Of a stretch of 64,000 nucleotides of DNA, positions 17,810-26,266 are shown in pieces. Under the pieces are notes generated by a model. It did no database searches, was not told where the DNA came from, and saw nothing but the letters and a program-made list of their open reading frames with translations. Where the stretch lies: contig AP026969.1 of NCBI GenBank assembly GCA_027923965.1, forward strand, positions 5,022,001-5,086,000. The letters run 5' to 3'. Both the position numbers and the translations under genes were made by a program. Origin of the DNA: Comamonadaceae bacterium OS-1 (lineage in GTDB: Bacteria; Pseudomonadota; Gammaproteobacteria; Burkholderiales; Burkholderiaceae_C). Numbering within the stretch: position 1 is the stretch's first letter; the number at the start of each line of letters is the position of its first letter.

Positions 17810-18400
17810 TTAGGTCAGCATGGGCGCGAGCGAGGCGACCAGTAAAACCGCCATCACGCCATTAAAAATACGGCGGTAGCGCGGGATGCGCAGCCAGTGG
17901 CGCAGGCGGCTGCCACACAGCGCCCACAGGCCGATGGCGGGCAGGTTCACCGCGGCGAACAAGGTCGCCGCGCCCAGTACCAGGGCACTACCGCTGTGGG
18001 CAGGTACATAGCTGCTGAAGGCACCCACGGCCATGACCCAGGCCTTGGGGTTGACCCACTGGAAACCCGCTGCGCCCCAGAAGCCGATGGGTCGGCTGGC
18101 GGTGGCATCTTCGGGGGCCCCGGCGGTGGCCACGCCCCAGGCCAGGTACAGCAAATAGGCCGCTCCCAGCCATTTCAACACCAGGTAGAGCTGCGGCACC
18201 TGCGCAAACAGCAGACCCAGCCCCAGGCCTACCGCCAGCAGCAAAACAAAGAAGCCGACCGAAATCCCCACCATGTGCGGCACAGTGGCGCGAAAGCCGT
18301 GGTTCACACCCGAGGCCAGCAGCATCAGGTTGTTCGGGCCGGGGGTGATGGAGCTGACCAGGGCAAACAGCGTCAGCGCGGCGAAAAGTGGGGTATCCAT
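17810..18400 (-). CDS. LysE/RhtB-family amino-acid exporter
   Basis: A 196-residue inner-membrane protein with about six hydrophobic segments and the family motif SITPGPNNLMLLASG near residues 17-31. LysE/RhtB proteins export amino acids such as lysine, homoserine, threonine or leucine; specificity is not readable from sequence. It is 15 bp after the EamA gene and 41 bp before the aminotransferase, so it is part of a four-gene unit. Confidence 0.9.
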   Translation of the reverse strand: MDTPLFAALTLFALVSSITPGPNNLMLLASGVNHGFRATVPHMVGISVGFFVLLLAVGLGLGLLFAQVPQLYLVLKWLGAAYLLYLAWGVATAGAPEDATASRPIGFWGAAGFQWVNPKAWVMAVGAFSSYVPAHSGSALVLGAATLFAAVNLPAIGLWALCGSRLRHWLRIPRYRRIFNGVMAVLLVASLAPMLT

Positions 18401-18415
18401 ACAGGTTCCTGACCA

Positions 18416-19336
18416 TCAACGAACGGGCATGCGCTTGCTGGCAAACACGGTGGCAATCACGGCCAGGCCAAAGCCCAGCGTCACCGCGTCCAGCGTCTCG
18501 CCCAGCAGGGGCACGGCAAACAACATGCTCAAAAACGGCTGCACCAGCTGCACCTGGCTGACGCGCACCGTGCCGCCCAGCGCCAGCCCCCGGTACCAGG
18601 CAAAAAAGCCCAGCCATTGCGAAAACACCGCCAAGTAGGCAAAGCCGGCCCAGGCGTGGGCCGACACTGCCTGCTCGGGCTGCGTCCACAGTGCCACGGG
18701 CAGGGTGATGGGCAGTGCCAGCACCAGCACCCAGCAAATCACCTGCTCGCCGGGCATGCGCTGCGCCAGGCGCCCGCCAAAACCGTAGCCCACGGCACCC
18801 AGCAGCATGGCCAGCAGCAGCAGGCTGTCGGCGGGCTGGAGGTGCAAACCGGCTTGTCCCGAATGCAGCATGGCAAACGCCACCACCATCCCGCTGCCCA
18901 GCAGGGCACACAGCCAGAAACCCACAGACGGGCGCTGGCGGACCATCAGCGCTGCCACCACCGCCGTGGCCAGCGGCAGCACGCCAATGATCACGCTGGC
19001 GTGCACGGCTTCCACATGGCGCATGGCAATCGACGTGAGCAGCGGAAAGCCAAACACCACGCCCGAGGTGGTGCACAGCAACTGCACCCAGTCCTGCCGC
19101 TGCGGCCAGGGCGCGCGGGTGAGCCACAGGAACAGGGCCGACAAACCGCCCGCCAGGGCGGCACGGCCCATGGCCACAAACACCCCGGACATCTGCGGGT
19201 CGGCGGGCGTGCCCACCGCCAGCCGCGTCATCGGCAGGGTCAGCGCAAAAATCACCACGCCCAGCAGGCCCAGCCACAGGCCCCGGCGCTCAGCGTTGTG
19301 CATCGGTACAGAAAGGGTGGCGGTGTGGGTGGTCAT
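18416..19336 (-). CDS. EamA/DMT-family transporter
   Basis: A 306-residue drug/metabolite transporter with about ten hydrophobic helices in two EamA repeats. The start is set at 19336 (MTTHTATLSV), since the 11 residues upstream contain Cys and Tyr and do not resemble the family. It is the first gene of the EamA-LysE-aminotransferase-PhzF unit and diverges from a MocR-type regulator, an arrangement often seen for amino-acid or vitamin-B6-linked export. Confidence 0.9.
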   Translation of the reverse strand: MTTHTATLSVPMHNAERRGLWLGLLGVVIFALTLPMTRLAVGTPADPQMSGVFVAMGRAALAGGLSALFLWLTRAPWPQRQDWVQLLCTTSGVVFGFPLLTSIAMRHVEAVHASVIIGVLPLATAVVAALMVRQRPSVGFWLCALLGSGMVVAFAMLHSGQAGLHLQPADSLLLLAMLLGAVGYGFGGRLAQRMPGEQVICWVLVLALPITLPVALWTQPEQAVSAHAWAGFAYLAVFSQWLGFFAWYRGLALGGTVRVSQVQLVQPFLSMLFAVPLLGETLDAVTLGFGLAVIATVFASKRMPVR

Positions 19337-19354
19337 AGTGCATTCAATGTAGTC

Positions 19355-19410
19355 GCAATACCAGCACACTAGCAGTACACTTTAGCCATTCAGTTTTCAG
19401 ACTGTATTGC
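19355..19410. promoter_or_regulatory. Candidate MocR operator between eamA and mocR genes
   Basis: GCAATACCAG at 19355-19364 and CTGTATTGC at 19402-19410 form an imperfect inverted pair in the 104-bp divergent promoter region. Paired sites are usual for MocR-type regulators. No binding data are available, so this is a suggestion only. Confidence 0.3.
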
Positions 19411-19440
19411 CTGTAAGGCCAGCACACAGGAGCCACCGCC

Positions 19441-20838
19441 ATGTTGATGAAGACCGCCGACCAGTCGCTCACCGAGCAGCTCGCCAGCCATTTCGCCGAG
19501 CGCATCCGCAGCCGCTTGCTGGCCACGGGCGCTCGCCTGCCCTCGGTGCGCCAGTGCGCCCAGCAGCACCAGGTGAGTGCCTCCACCGTGGTGGCGGCCT
19601 ACGACCGGCTGCTGGCGCTGGGCTTGGTCGAGGCCCGCAAGAACCGGGGGTTTTATGTGCGAGAAATGGCCTCTGCGCCCGATCTGTATGCGCGAGAAGC
19701 TACACAAAATATAGCAAATCCGCCCCGCCGTCCCATCGATGCCACCGCCCTGATGCGCGGCATGTTCCAGGGCGACAGCGACACCCCCCAGCCCGGCATG
19801 GGCGTGCTGCCACCCGACTGGCTGGCCAACAGCTTCATGCCTGCCGCCGTGCGCCGGGTGGCGGCCGGCACCGCCGACTTTTCGCGCCGCTACGGCGACC
19901 CGGCCGGCGACCTGGGCCTGCGCCAAAGCCTGTCGAAAAAGCTGCTTGGCCTGCACGTACCGGCTGGGCCCGAGCAAATCATCACCACCGTGGGTGCCAC
20001 CCACGCGCTGGACATCGCCAGCCGCACCCTGCTGCGCCCGGGCGACTGCGTGATGGTGGAAGAACCCGGCTGGGCGGTGGAATTCGCCCGGCTGGAAGCC
20101 ATGGGCATGCGCATCCTACCCGTGCCGCGCAATTCCGACGGGCCGGACCTGGAGGTGATGGCCCGCTACTGCGAAGCGCACAGCCCAAAGCTGTTTGTGA
20201 GCGTGAGCGTGCTGCACAACCCCACCGGCTTCTGCCTCACCCCCGGCAGCGCGCACCGCGTGCTGACCCTGGCCAACGCCCATGATTTCTACATCGTGGA
20301 AGACGACACCTACAGCCACCTGGCCCCCGAACACGCCACCCGGCTGTGCGTGCTGGACGGCCTGCAGCGCACCCTGTACGCCAGCGGTTTCTCGAAAATC
20401 CTGGCCCCTGGCTGGCGCGTGGGCTTTCTGGCCGCCCCCACGGCCCTGGTGGACCGCCTCACCAACACCAAGCTGCTGGCCACGCTGACCACCCCGTCCC
20501 TGCTGGAAAAAGCCCTGGCCTGGTGCATCGACCAGGGCCAGCTGCGCCGCCACTCCGAAGGCGTGCGCGCCCGCCTCGACCAGGCCCGCACCCGCAGCAC
20601 CAAGCTGGCCCTGGCCGCAGGCTGCACTTTTGCGTCCGAGCCCGCAGGTTTGTTTGGTTGGGTCGACACCGGCGTAGACACCGATGCCTTGGCCCAGCGC
20701 ATGCTCGACGAAGGCTACATGCTGGCCCCCGGTGCCCTGTTCCACGCTAATCGCCAACCCAGCAGCCTGATGCGCATCAACTTTGCGAATACGCAGGACG
20801 CGGCGTTCTGGAAGGTGTTTGCGCGGGTGCGGGGGTGA
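19441..20838 (+). CDS. MocR/PdxR-type regulator (GntR HTH + aminotransferase domain)
   Basis: A 465-residue regulator with an N-terminal GntR winged helix (about residues 8-76, RLPSVRQCAQQHQVSASTVV). A long linker leads to a fold-type-I aminotransferase domain with HNPTG (Asn260) and the PLP lysine K319 in SGFSKILAPGWRVGF. Such proteins use PLP and an amino acid as effectors. CAGGAG precedes the start. Its last 95 bp recur at 23187-23281 beyond an AT-rich insert, so the present C-terminus (ending VRG) may come from the insert; the distal copy would end VRDGR. Confidence 0.93.
   Translation: MLMKTADQSLTEQLASHFAERIRSRLLATGARLPSVRQCAQQHQVSASTVVAAYDRLLALGLVEARKNRGFYVREMASAPDLYAREATQNIANPPRRPIDATALMRGMFQGDSDTPQPGMGVLPPDWLANSFMPAAVRRVAAGTADFSRRYGDPAGDLGLRQSLSKKLLGLHVPAGPEQIITTVGATHALDIASRTLLRPGDCVMVEEPGWAVEFARLEAMGMRILPVPRNSDGPDLEVMARYCEAHSPKLFVSVSVLHNPTGFCLTPGSAHRVLTLANAHDFYIVEDDTYSHLAPEHATRLCVLDGLQRTLYASGFSKILAPGWRVGFLAAPTALVDRLTNTKLLATLTTPSLLEKALAWCIDQGQLRRHSEGVRARLDQARTRSTKLALAAGCTFASEPAGLFGWVDTGVDTDALAQRMLDEGYMLAPGALFHANRQPSSLMRINFANTQDAAFWKVFARVRG
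20739..20833 (+). repeat. Left 95-bp direct repeat flanking AT-rich insert
   Basis: These bases are the last part of mocR and match 23187-23281 at 91 of 95 positions at a fixed distance of 2,448 bp. The four differences (20748, 20751 and two further on) are all T/C changes in third codon positions and leave the protein unchanged. This resembles an integration or recombination boundary in a gene 3' end. Confidence 0.85.
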
Positions 20839-20876
20839 GGGGTTGGTTGGCAGTGGTTGCGTCCTTTTTGGCAGCT

Positions 20877-20894
20877 ATCCCCTAAATGGGGGAT
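20877..20894. terminator. Hairpin after mocR
   Basis: ATCCCC-TAAATG-GGGGAT forms a 6-bp GC-rich stem about 40 bp after the mocR stop. No T run follows, so its action as a terminator is uncertain. Confidence 0.3.
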
Positions 20895-20979
20895 GCCCAA
20901 GCCGTAACGGTAGGTTGAGAATATCTCTGATGGCCTAACTCGGTAGGCATCAAGGTCCCTATTTTGATAGGAGAGGGCC

Positions 20980-21405
20980 ATGTTGAGTAATCTTATCGTC
21001 GGCGTACTCGCGGGCTGGCTGAATACTTTCATTGTTGGAGTCATTTGTTCTCCGATAGTTTTTGCATTTTCCCTCGGAATCAAGCGGGAATATTCGTTGA
21101 ATTTTTGGCTGCGCTCTATCGTTTTGGGACAAATACTATTCTGGGGTGGATTGATTTTGGATGCGAGCGCAAGTCCGTACGGATACATTAAAGGTGCTGA
21201 AGATATTATTCGCGTTGTTTTTAATTTTTTAATTTCTGTACCCGCCACAGCGCTAATGATTCGCACCGCTATGCGATTTAAGAAATCAAAGAATGCACGT
21301 CCGTCGGAAACGGTGGATCCAAAAGACAAGCTTGATGATGTGTTTAATGCGTTCAAAAATACCAAGAGCGTCGCTGGCAAGATCGGAAAAATTTCCCGAA
21401 AATAA
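20980..21405 (+). CDS. Hypothetical membrane protein of the insert
   Basis: A 141-residue protein with three or four hydrophobic stretches in the first 105 residues (about 5-30, 42-60, 75-97), then a Lys-rich cytoplasmic tail (KKSKNARPSETVDPKDKLDD). GGAGAG lies just upstream of the ATG. I do not recognise the family. Codon use is AT-rich, unlike the host genes, and it is the first ORF inside the repeat-flanked insert. Confidence 0.7.
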   Translation: MLSNLIVGVLAGWLNTFIVGVICSPIVFAFSLGIKREYSLNFWLRSIVLGQILFWGGLILDASASPYGYIKGAEDIIRVVFNFLISVPATALMIRTAMRFKKSKNARPSETVDPKDKLDDVFNAFKNTKSVAGKIGKISRK

Positions 21406-21503
21406 AAATGTTTGTCTATCCAGAAATTCGCATGATGTGAAACGCGGTTTAATGTGTTGCTGAGTTTGTCGATACTTTTAATCTCACAAATAAAGGTGCG
21501 AAT

Positions 21504-22145
21504 ATGTCCGTGCATGTCAATCTCGATCAAATCGCGCAACTTGCTCCGAGTGCTCGTTCTAGCTATCGGGATGCGTTTGCGTCTGGTCAAGCAGTTCTTG
21601 ATGCCTTCACAATATCCGATTCACCTTTACGCATTGCACACTTCATGGCGCAGATGCTGCATGAGTCCGGAGCATTTACGATTCAGTTCGAAAACCTCAA
21701 CTACAGCGCAGAACGTTTGCCTAAAGTTTGGCCTAAGCGCTTTCAGCCAATTGGGCAACTCGATCCTGCTGTTTTCGCGCATAACCCAGAGAAACTGGCA
21801 AATGAAGTTTATGGCGGGCGCATGGGCAATGTCGCGCCGGGCGATGGTTTCAAGTTTCGCGGACGCGGTCTTTTGCAACTGACTGGTAAGGATAGCTACC
21901 TTGAGGCCACAACCATTTTGAGAAAAAACTTTGCGGATGCACCGGAATTCAAGAACGAGCCGGACGAGGTTATCAGCGCAAAATGGTGTCTCAAAGTAGC
22001 GGCAGCGGAGTGGTTTTCAAAGGGTTGCAATAAAATCGCAGATCAAGATGCCATCCATAAAGTCACTCAAACCATTAATGGTGGACAAGTCGGCATCGCG
22101 GAGCGTATTGAATGGTTGAAACGCACTAAAGTTATTTGGCGGTAA
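21504..22145 (+). CDS. GH19 chitinase-like endolysin
   Basis: A 213-residue glycoside hydrolase family 19 protein without a signal peptide, resembling phage endolysins. HFMAQMLHESGAFT (about residues 46-59) holds the catalytic Glu region, followed by ENLNYSAERLPKVWPKRF and FKFRGRGLLQLTGKDSY, both typical of GH19 lysozyme/chitinase-like enzymes. It should cleave peptidoglycan (or chitin-like) beta-1,4 linkages. AAAGGTG precedes the start. Lacking an export signal, it would need a holin or another route to reach the wall; the adjacent small membrane ORFs are candidates. Confidence 0.85.
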   Translation: MSVHVNLDQIAQLAPSARSSYRDAFASGQAVLDAFTISDSPLRIAHFMAQMLHESGAFTIQFENLNYSAERLPKVWPKRFQPIGQLDPAVFAHNPEKLANEVYGGRMGNVAPGDGFKFRGRGLLQLTGKDSYLEATTILRKNFADAPEFKNEPDEVISAKWCLKVAAAEWFSKGCNKIADQDAIHKVTQTINGGQVGIAERIEWLKRTKVIWR

Positions 22146-22195
22146 TGTGGTCGATTTTTTGAAATATTTTTAGAAAACTACGTAGTAATTAATTT

Positions 22196-22504
22196 TTGAT
22201 AAATTTTAGAGAAATTTTTTTTTACAAAATACGCCATGCAGAGCCAAATCATCCTATCCATAGGATAGCGTTTGTCTGTGCGACGCTCGGATATATGATT
22301 GATGGCTCGGCAAGCCCTGTGGTGAGTGTTGCTGTATCGGCGATATTTGGATTGATTGTTGCTGCGATCGGACTGATGCAGGCGACTCAGCCAAACAAAG
22401 AGTTCTTTAAATTATTGAAGACATACAGTGAAGCGGTGAATTCCTTTTCGAGGGGTCGCGTAACGTATAACAGTGGGTCAAAAATTATTTCGATAGAAAA
22501 ATAA
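22196..22504 (+). CDS. Small hydrophobic protein, possible holin-like
   Basis: An ORF of up to 102 residues if it starts at a TTG (22196). No good ribosome site is visible, and an internal ATG at 22295 would give 69 residues. The central part has one or two hydrophobic helices (VVSVAVSAIFGLIVAAIGLM) and a polar C-terminus. Its position directly after the GH19 gene and its size would suit a holin or spanin-like role, but no family is recognised. Confidence 0.4.
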   Translation: MINFREIFFYKIRHAEPNHPIHRIAFVCATLGYMIDGSASPVVSVAVSAIFGLIVAAIGLMQATQPNKEFFKLLKTYSEAVNSFSRGRVTYNSGSKIISIEK

Positions 22505-22516
22505 TTGAATTTTTAA

Positions 22517-22545
22517 ATTAATGAATCTGGTATTATTTTTATAAT
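22517..22545 (+). promoter_or_regulatory. Candidate promoter before last insert gene
   Basis: A perfect TATAAT at 22540-22545 lies 26 bp before the ATG at 22572 in an AT-rich spacer, but the matching -35 (ATTAAT at 22517) is weak. Confidence 0.3.
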
Positions 22546-22571
22546 ATAAATTAGCTTCTTAGGAGCGATTA

Positions 22572-23090
22572 ATGACCAAAATAAATTCAGAACAACCAGA
22601 ACTTGGATTACCTCTTTCGGGTTCACTTCATGTCCAGGAATTATTTGTCCCTAAGTCGATAAGACAGGTTCTGTACGGTATGTTCATTTGGTGTCTACTT
22701 GGTATTGCGCTCGCATACGGTATGCGCTTTTGGAGTGACTCCCCAGTCCATCCTAGTTTTATTCCATTTGTCGGAATAGCTTTTTCGGCCATTCTTGCTT
22801 TTACTGTGGTCATGGCCTTTCGGGCAGTTTCTGGTGAGGTAGACTTCGAGTTTGGACAAATGAAATTAAAAGGCGCGTCTGGTCCGGTATTATTCTGGTG
22901 TATTTGCTTCCTCGCAGTTGCATACGGAACGTATTTGCTCGGAATAATTGAGGTCGTGAAATTACCTTTGCCCGTTGAGTACAAGTCGTGCTCGGCACTT
23001 GAGGTCGCGACGAATAAATGTTGGTTGCAAGAACGAGACAAGGCTGAGGCCCGCCGAATTCAAGCTTTACAACAGCAACCAACAAAGTAA
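22572..23090 (+). CDS. Hypothetical membrane protein of the insert
   Basis: A 172-residue protein with a polar N-terminus and three hydrophobic helices (about residues 32-51, 63-82, 104-128). A soluble tail carries two cysteines (SCSALEVATNKCWL) and ends in a charged, Gln-rich stretch. AGGAG precedes the ATG. The AT-rich codon use matches the other insert genes. No family is recognised. Confidence 0.7.
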   Translation: MTKINSEQPELGLPLSGSLHVQELFVPKSIRQVLYGMFIWCLLGIALAYGMRFWSDSPVHPSFIPFVGIAFSAILAFTVVMAFRAVSGEVDFEFGQMKLKGASGPVLFWCICFLAVAYGTYLLGIIEVVKLPLPVEYKSCSALEVATNKCWLQERDKAEARRIQALQQQPTK

Positions 23091-23186
23091 TGAACTGGCG
23101 TAGCGGCCAGAGGGGTTCTTTCTGCGACCCAGTTGGCTCAAACGTCAGTATCTCAAGTTCCGCCACGCTACGGACTTCGTCGTTGA

Positions 23187-23281
23187 GTTCCACGCCAACC
23201 GCCAACCCAGCAGCCTGATGCGCATCAATTTTGCGAATACGCAGGATGCGGCGTTCTGGAAGGTGTTTGCGCGGGTGCGGG
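23187..23281 (+). repeat. Right 95-bp direct repeat flanking AT-rich insert
   Basis: This duplicates the final 30 or so codons of mocR and, read in the same frame, would continue to VRDGR and a stop at 23290-23292. The sequence before 23187 is unrelated to mocR, so this is a detached 3' remnant. It probably marks the original end of the gene before the insert arrived. Confidence 0.85.
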
Positions 23282-23319
23282 ACGGCCGTTGACCGGGTAG
23301 TCAAGGTCAAAATAGGGCG

Positions 23320-25524
23320 ATGAAGATTCTCGCCCGTTGCCTCCTTCCCGCACTCGGTGCCTGTCTGGCCGTGGCCGCCTTGGGTAGCGCCCAGGCCCAG
23401 ACCGAGCCCACCACGCCCCGCCTGCGCATCGGCCTGGTGTTGGGAGGCGGCGGGGCGCGCGGCGCGGCCCATGTGGGGGTGCTGGAGGTGCTCCACGACT
23501 TGCATGTGCCGGTGGACTGTGTGGCGGGCACCAGCATGGGGGCGCTGGTGGCGGGGGCGTTTGCGGCGGGGCTGGCCCCGGACGCGATGCGCCAGGCGCT
23601 GGCCAGCGCCGACTGGGCGGATTTGTTCCAGGATGCCTCGGCCTTCAGCGAAACCGGCTACCGCACCAAACGGCTGGCGCAGCGCTACCTGCCGGGTTCC
23701 GAGCTGGGCATCGGGCCCGACGGCGTGGTGGCCCCGCCGGGCGTGCTGACCGGGCAGAAGATCAAGCTGTTTTTCAACCAGCTGGTGCGGGCCGACCTGG
23801 CCGAACGCGAGATCCAGACCATGGCATTGCCGTTGGCCATCATCGCCACCGACATCGGCACCGGGGCCCGCGTGGTGCTGCGCGAGGGCAGCCTGACGCT
23901 GGCCATGCGGGCCAGCATGTCGGTGCCCGGCCTGATGGCCCCGGTGGACTACGACGGCCACAAGCTGGTGGACGGCGGGCTGGTGGACAACCTGCCGGTG
24001 GGCGAGGTGCGGGCGCTGTGCCAGCCGGATGTGGTGATTGCCGTCAACGTCGGTTCGCCGTTGCTGGCCCCGGACCAGGTGGGCTCCTTGCTGAGCGTGT
24101 CTGCACAGATGATCAACATCCTGACCGAGCAAAACGTCAGCCAGTCGATGGCCCGCATCCGCTCCACCGACATCTACATCCGCCCCGCGCTGGAGGGCAT
24201 CACCTCGGGCGACTTTGACAAGAATGCCCTTGCCGCCGAGCGCGGTCGCCAGGCCGCGCTGGCCATGGCCCCGCAGCTGCGGGCGCTGGCCGCCGACCCG
24301 ACGGTGTATGCCGCCTGGGCGCAGCAACTGGCTGGAGCGCAGCGCCCGGCCCCGGTGGTTGACGCGGTGGAGGTGGTGGGTTTGAAACGCAGCAGTGCCA
24401 CCGTCGTCACACAGCACATCACCCAGATCCCCGGCCAGACGCTGGACAGCCCGGCCCTGTACCGCGACCTGCAACGCACCTTTGGGGATGGCCATTACCA
24501 GAGCGTGGACTACACCCTGGTGCGCCAGCGCGAGCGCAACATCCTGCGCGTCACCCCGCTGGAAAAACCCTGGGGCCCCGACTACCTGCGCTTTGCCGTG
24601 AACCTGGAAAACGACTTCAAGCACAGCGCCACCTACAGCATCCGTGGGGCCTACCAGCGCACCGCGCTGAACCGCCTGGGGGGCGAGCTGCTGGTCAGCG
24701 GCCAGATCGGCAGCGAGATGGCCCTGGGGGCCGAGCTGTACCAGCCGCTGGAGCCCTCGCAGCACTGGTTTGTGGAGCCCAGCGTGCGTTACACCTCGCA
24801 AGCCGCGCCGGTCTACCAGGACAACCGCAAGATGTCCGAGTACGACGTGCGCGCGGTGCGGATGGAGCTGGCCACCGGGGCCAATCTGGGTTGGCTGGGG
24901 CAGGCCCGGCTGGGTGCGTCCAGTACCCAGGGACGGGCCACCCTGGCCACCGGCGTGGCGCTGTTGCCCAACCAGTCGCAGCAGGTGAACGGCTGGTTTG
25001 CCAGCATCGACCTGGACCAGCTCAACCGCCTGTACGTGCCGACCGGAGGCTGGGCGCTGCGCGGGCGGTATTTCTCTGCCGCGGGGCAAAACTACAGCAA
25101 GCTGGATGCCTCGGCCCAGGTGGTGTATCCGCTGGGCCGCTATGTGCTGACCGGGCAGGCGGCCTACATCGGTTCGCCTAAGGGCACATTGCCGATTTTC
25201 GATGCGGCTACGCTGGGCGGCTTTTTGAAGCTGTCGGGTTACGCGCCGGGCCAGTTGGTAGGCGACAACATGCGCTACGGCCGGGTGGGGGTGGAGCGGA
25301 TTGTCGGCAGCCTGCCGCTGGGCCTGCGCGGCGACATGCGCGTGGGGCTGGCGCTGGAGGCGGCACGCTTTGGCACCCGCTATTCCGAAACCCAGCGCCG
25401 CGGGATGCTGGATTCTGCAGCCGTCTACCTGGGCGGGGAAACCCCGTTGGGCCCGGTGTACCTGGGCGTGGGCATGGCCGGTGGTGGCAGCTCCCGCGTG
25501 TATCTGTTTTTAGGGGTGCCTTGA
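23320..25524 (+). CDS. PlpD-like patatin phospholipase with outer-membrane barrel
   Basis: A 734-residue protein with four parts: a signal peptide (residues 1-27, AQA-Q); a patatin domain (about 35-240); a POTRA-like segment (about 345-410); and a C-terminal Omp85/surface-antigen beta-barrel (about 420-734). The lipase dyad is visible: the oxyanion-hole LGGGGARG (41-48), nucleophile S72 in GTSMG and D218 in DGG. The layout matches type Vd autotransporters such as PlpD, which expose a phospholipase at or beyond the outer membrane. It begins just after the repeat-flanked insert but has host-like GC content. Confidence 0.92.
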   Translation: MKILARCLLPALGACLAVAALGSAQAQTEPTTPRLRIGLVLGGGGARGAAHVGVLEVLHDLHVPVDCVAGTSMGALVAGAFAAGLAPDAMRQALASADWADLFQDASAFSETGYRTKRLAQRYLPGSELGIGPDGVVAPPGVLTGQKIKLFFNQLVRADLAEREIQTMALPLAIIATDIGTGARVVLREGSLTLAMRASMSVPGLMAPVDYDGHKLVDGGLVDNLPVGEVRALCQPDVVIAVNVGSPLLAPDQVGSLLSVSAQMINILTEQNVSQSMARIRSTDIYIRPALEGITSGDFDKNALAAERGRQAALAMAPQLRALAADPTVYAAWAQQLAGAQRPAPVVDAVEVVGLKRSSATVVTQHITQIPGQTLDSPALYRDLQRTFGDGHYQSVDYTLVRQRERNILRVTPLEKPWGPDYLRFAVNLENDFKHSATYSIRGAYQRTALNRLGGELLVSGQIGSEMALGAELYQPLEPSQHWFVEPSVRYTSQAAPVYQDNRKMSEYDVRAVRMELATGANLGWLGQARLGASSTQGRATLATGVALLPNQSQQVNGWFASIDLDQLNRLYVPTGGWALRGRYFSAAGQNYSKLDASAQVVYPLGRYVLTGQAAYIGSPKGTLPIFDAATLGGFLKLSGYAPGQLVGDNMRYGRVGVERIVGSLPLGLRGDMRVGLALEAARFGTRYSETQRRGMLDSAAVYLGGETPLGPVYLGVGMAGGGSSRVYLFLGVP

Positions 25525-25623
25525 AACTTGCCAGGTTAAGCGCTATCTTTAAGGGAGCTAACCAGGCAATCCAGATCAGCACAAACACCGGTTTTTGCCG
25601 TGGATGCCTGCACAGGAGGCTGT

Positions 25624-26196
25624 ATGACGCTTGTCGATCTGTTGTCCGTGGTCAGCAGCGTGGCCGCTTCGGCCGCTGCGGTGATGGCCTACCTGGGCAA
25701 AGAGGCCGTGGGGGTGCTGCAGCGGCAGCACGACTCGGCGCTGCGCCAGATGGAGGAGTCGCACAAGGCCGAGCTGGCCAAGCAGCTGGAAGACTTCAAG
25801 AAGTCGCTGGCGTTCTTTGGTGCGGTGGACACCGAACTGCGCAGCATGCGCATCCAATCCTACAGTGCGCTGTGGCAGCAGACCAAGGTGTTGCCCAAGT
25901 GGCCCAAGGACCCATCGGTGGGTTACCCATCGCTGACCGAACTCTCGGCAGGGCTGCGCGGCTGGTACTTTGGGGCCCAGGGTGCCGTGCCCGGCGGCAT
26001 GCTGCTGACGGAGGATGCCATGCACGCGTACAAGGCGCTCCAGACCCAGATTGCCGAGGTGGTGTCGGCACGCGGGTCTGATCCGGCGCTGGCCCCCGGC
26101 GACTATGAATCGGTGCGCGCCTGCGCCAGCGCACTGCGCACCGAGCTCACCAAGGATCTGCTGTCGCGCCGGGAGACACCGGGCAGTGCCGCCTGA
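25624..26196 (+). CDS. Hypothetical membrane-anchored coiled-coil protein
   Basis: A 190-residue protein with an N-terminal hydrophobic helix (about residues 5-27), then a charged coiled-coil-like segment (LQRQHDSALRQMEESHKAEL) and a soluble domain with a conserved-looking GLRGWYFG. The start at 25624 has a perfect AGGAGG. I do not recognise the family. It is monocistronic, 99 bp after the patatin gene, and convergent with the HDOD gene. Confidence 0.7.
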   Translation: MTLVDLLSVVSSVAASAAAVMAYLGKEAVGVLQRQHDSALRQMEESHKAELAKQLEDFKKSLAFFGAVDTELRSMRIQSYSALWQQTKVLPKWPKDPSVGYPSLTELSAGLRGWYFGAQGAVPGGMLLTEDAMHAYKALQTQIAEVVSARGSDPALAPGDYESVRACASALRTELTKDLLSRRETPGSAA

Positions 26197-26266
26197 GCGG
26201 ATGCGCTCACAGCCTCCGTCCGAATGCGGACCCCGTTTTTTTGCATTTGCAGAAAAACGAATTTGC

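Larger units (their letters stand above)
20834..23186. mobile_element. AT-rich insert between mocR 3'-end repeats
   Basis: About 2.35 kb with clearly higher A+T and different codon use from the flanks. It encodes four plus-strand ORFs: two membrane proteins, a GH19 endolysin-like enzyme and a small hydrophobic protein. It is bounded by a 95-bp near-identical direct repeat of the mocR 3' end. No integrase, transposase or terminal inverted repeat was found, so the mechanism is unknown. The right end (23096-23173) carries short inverted repeats, such as CTGGC/GCCAG and GCGTAGCGG with CCGCCACGCTAC. Confidence 0.65.

Noticed and set aside
20739..20838. tRNA-type attachment site
   Set aside because: The duplicated sequence is the protein-coding end of mocR; no tRNA fold is present.
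20834..23186. Complete prophage or integrative element
   Set aside because: Only an endolysin-like gene and small membrane proteins are present; no integrase, capsid, tail or repressor gene was seen.
22810..25089. 759-codon minus-strand open frame opposite the patatin gene
   Set aside because: It is the antisense shadow of a GC-rich coding region; composition is His/Gln/Arg-rich and it has no recognisable motif, while the plus frame has a full patatin domain.
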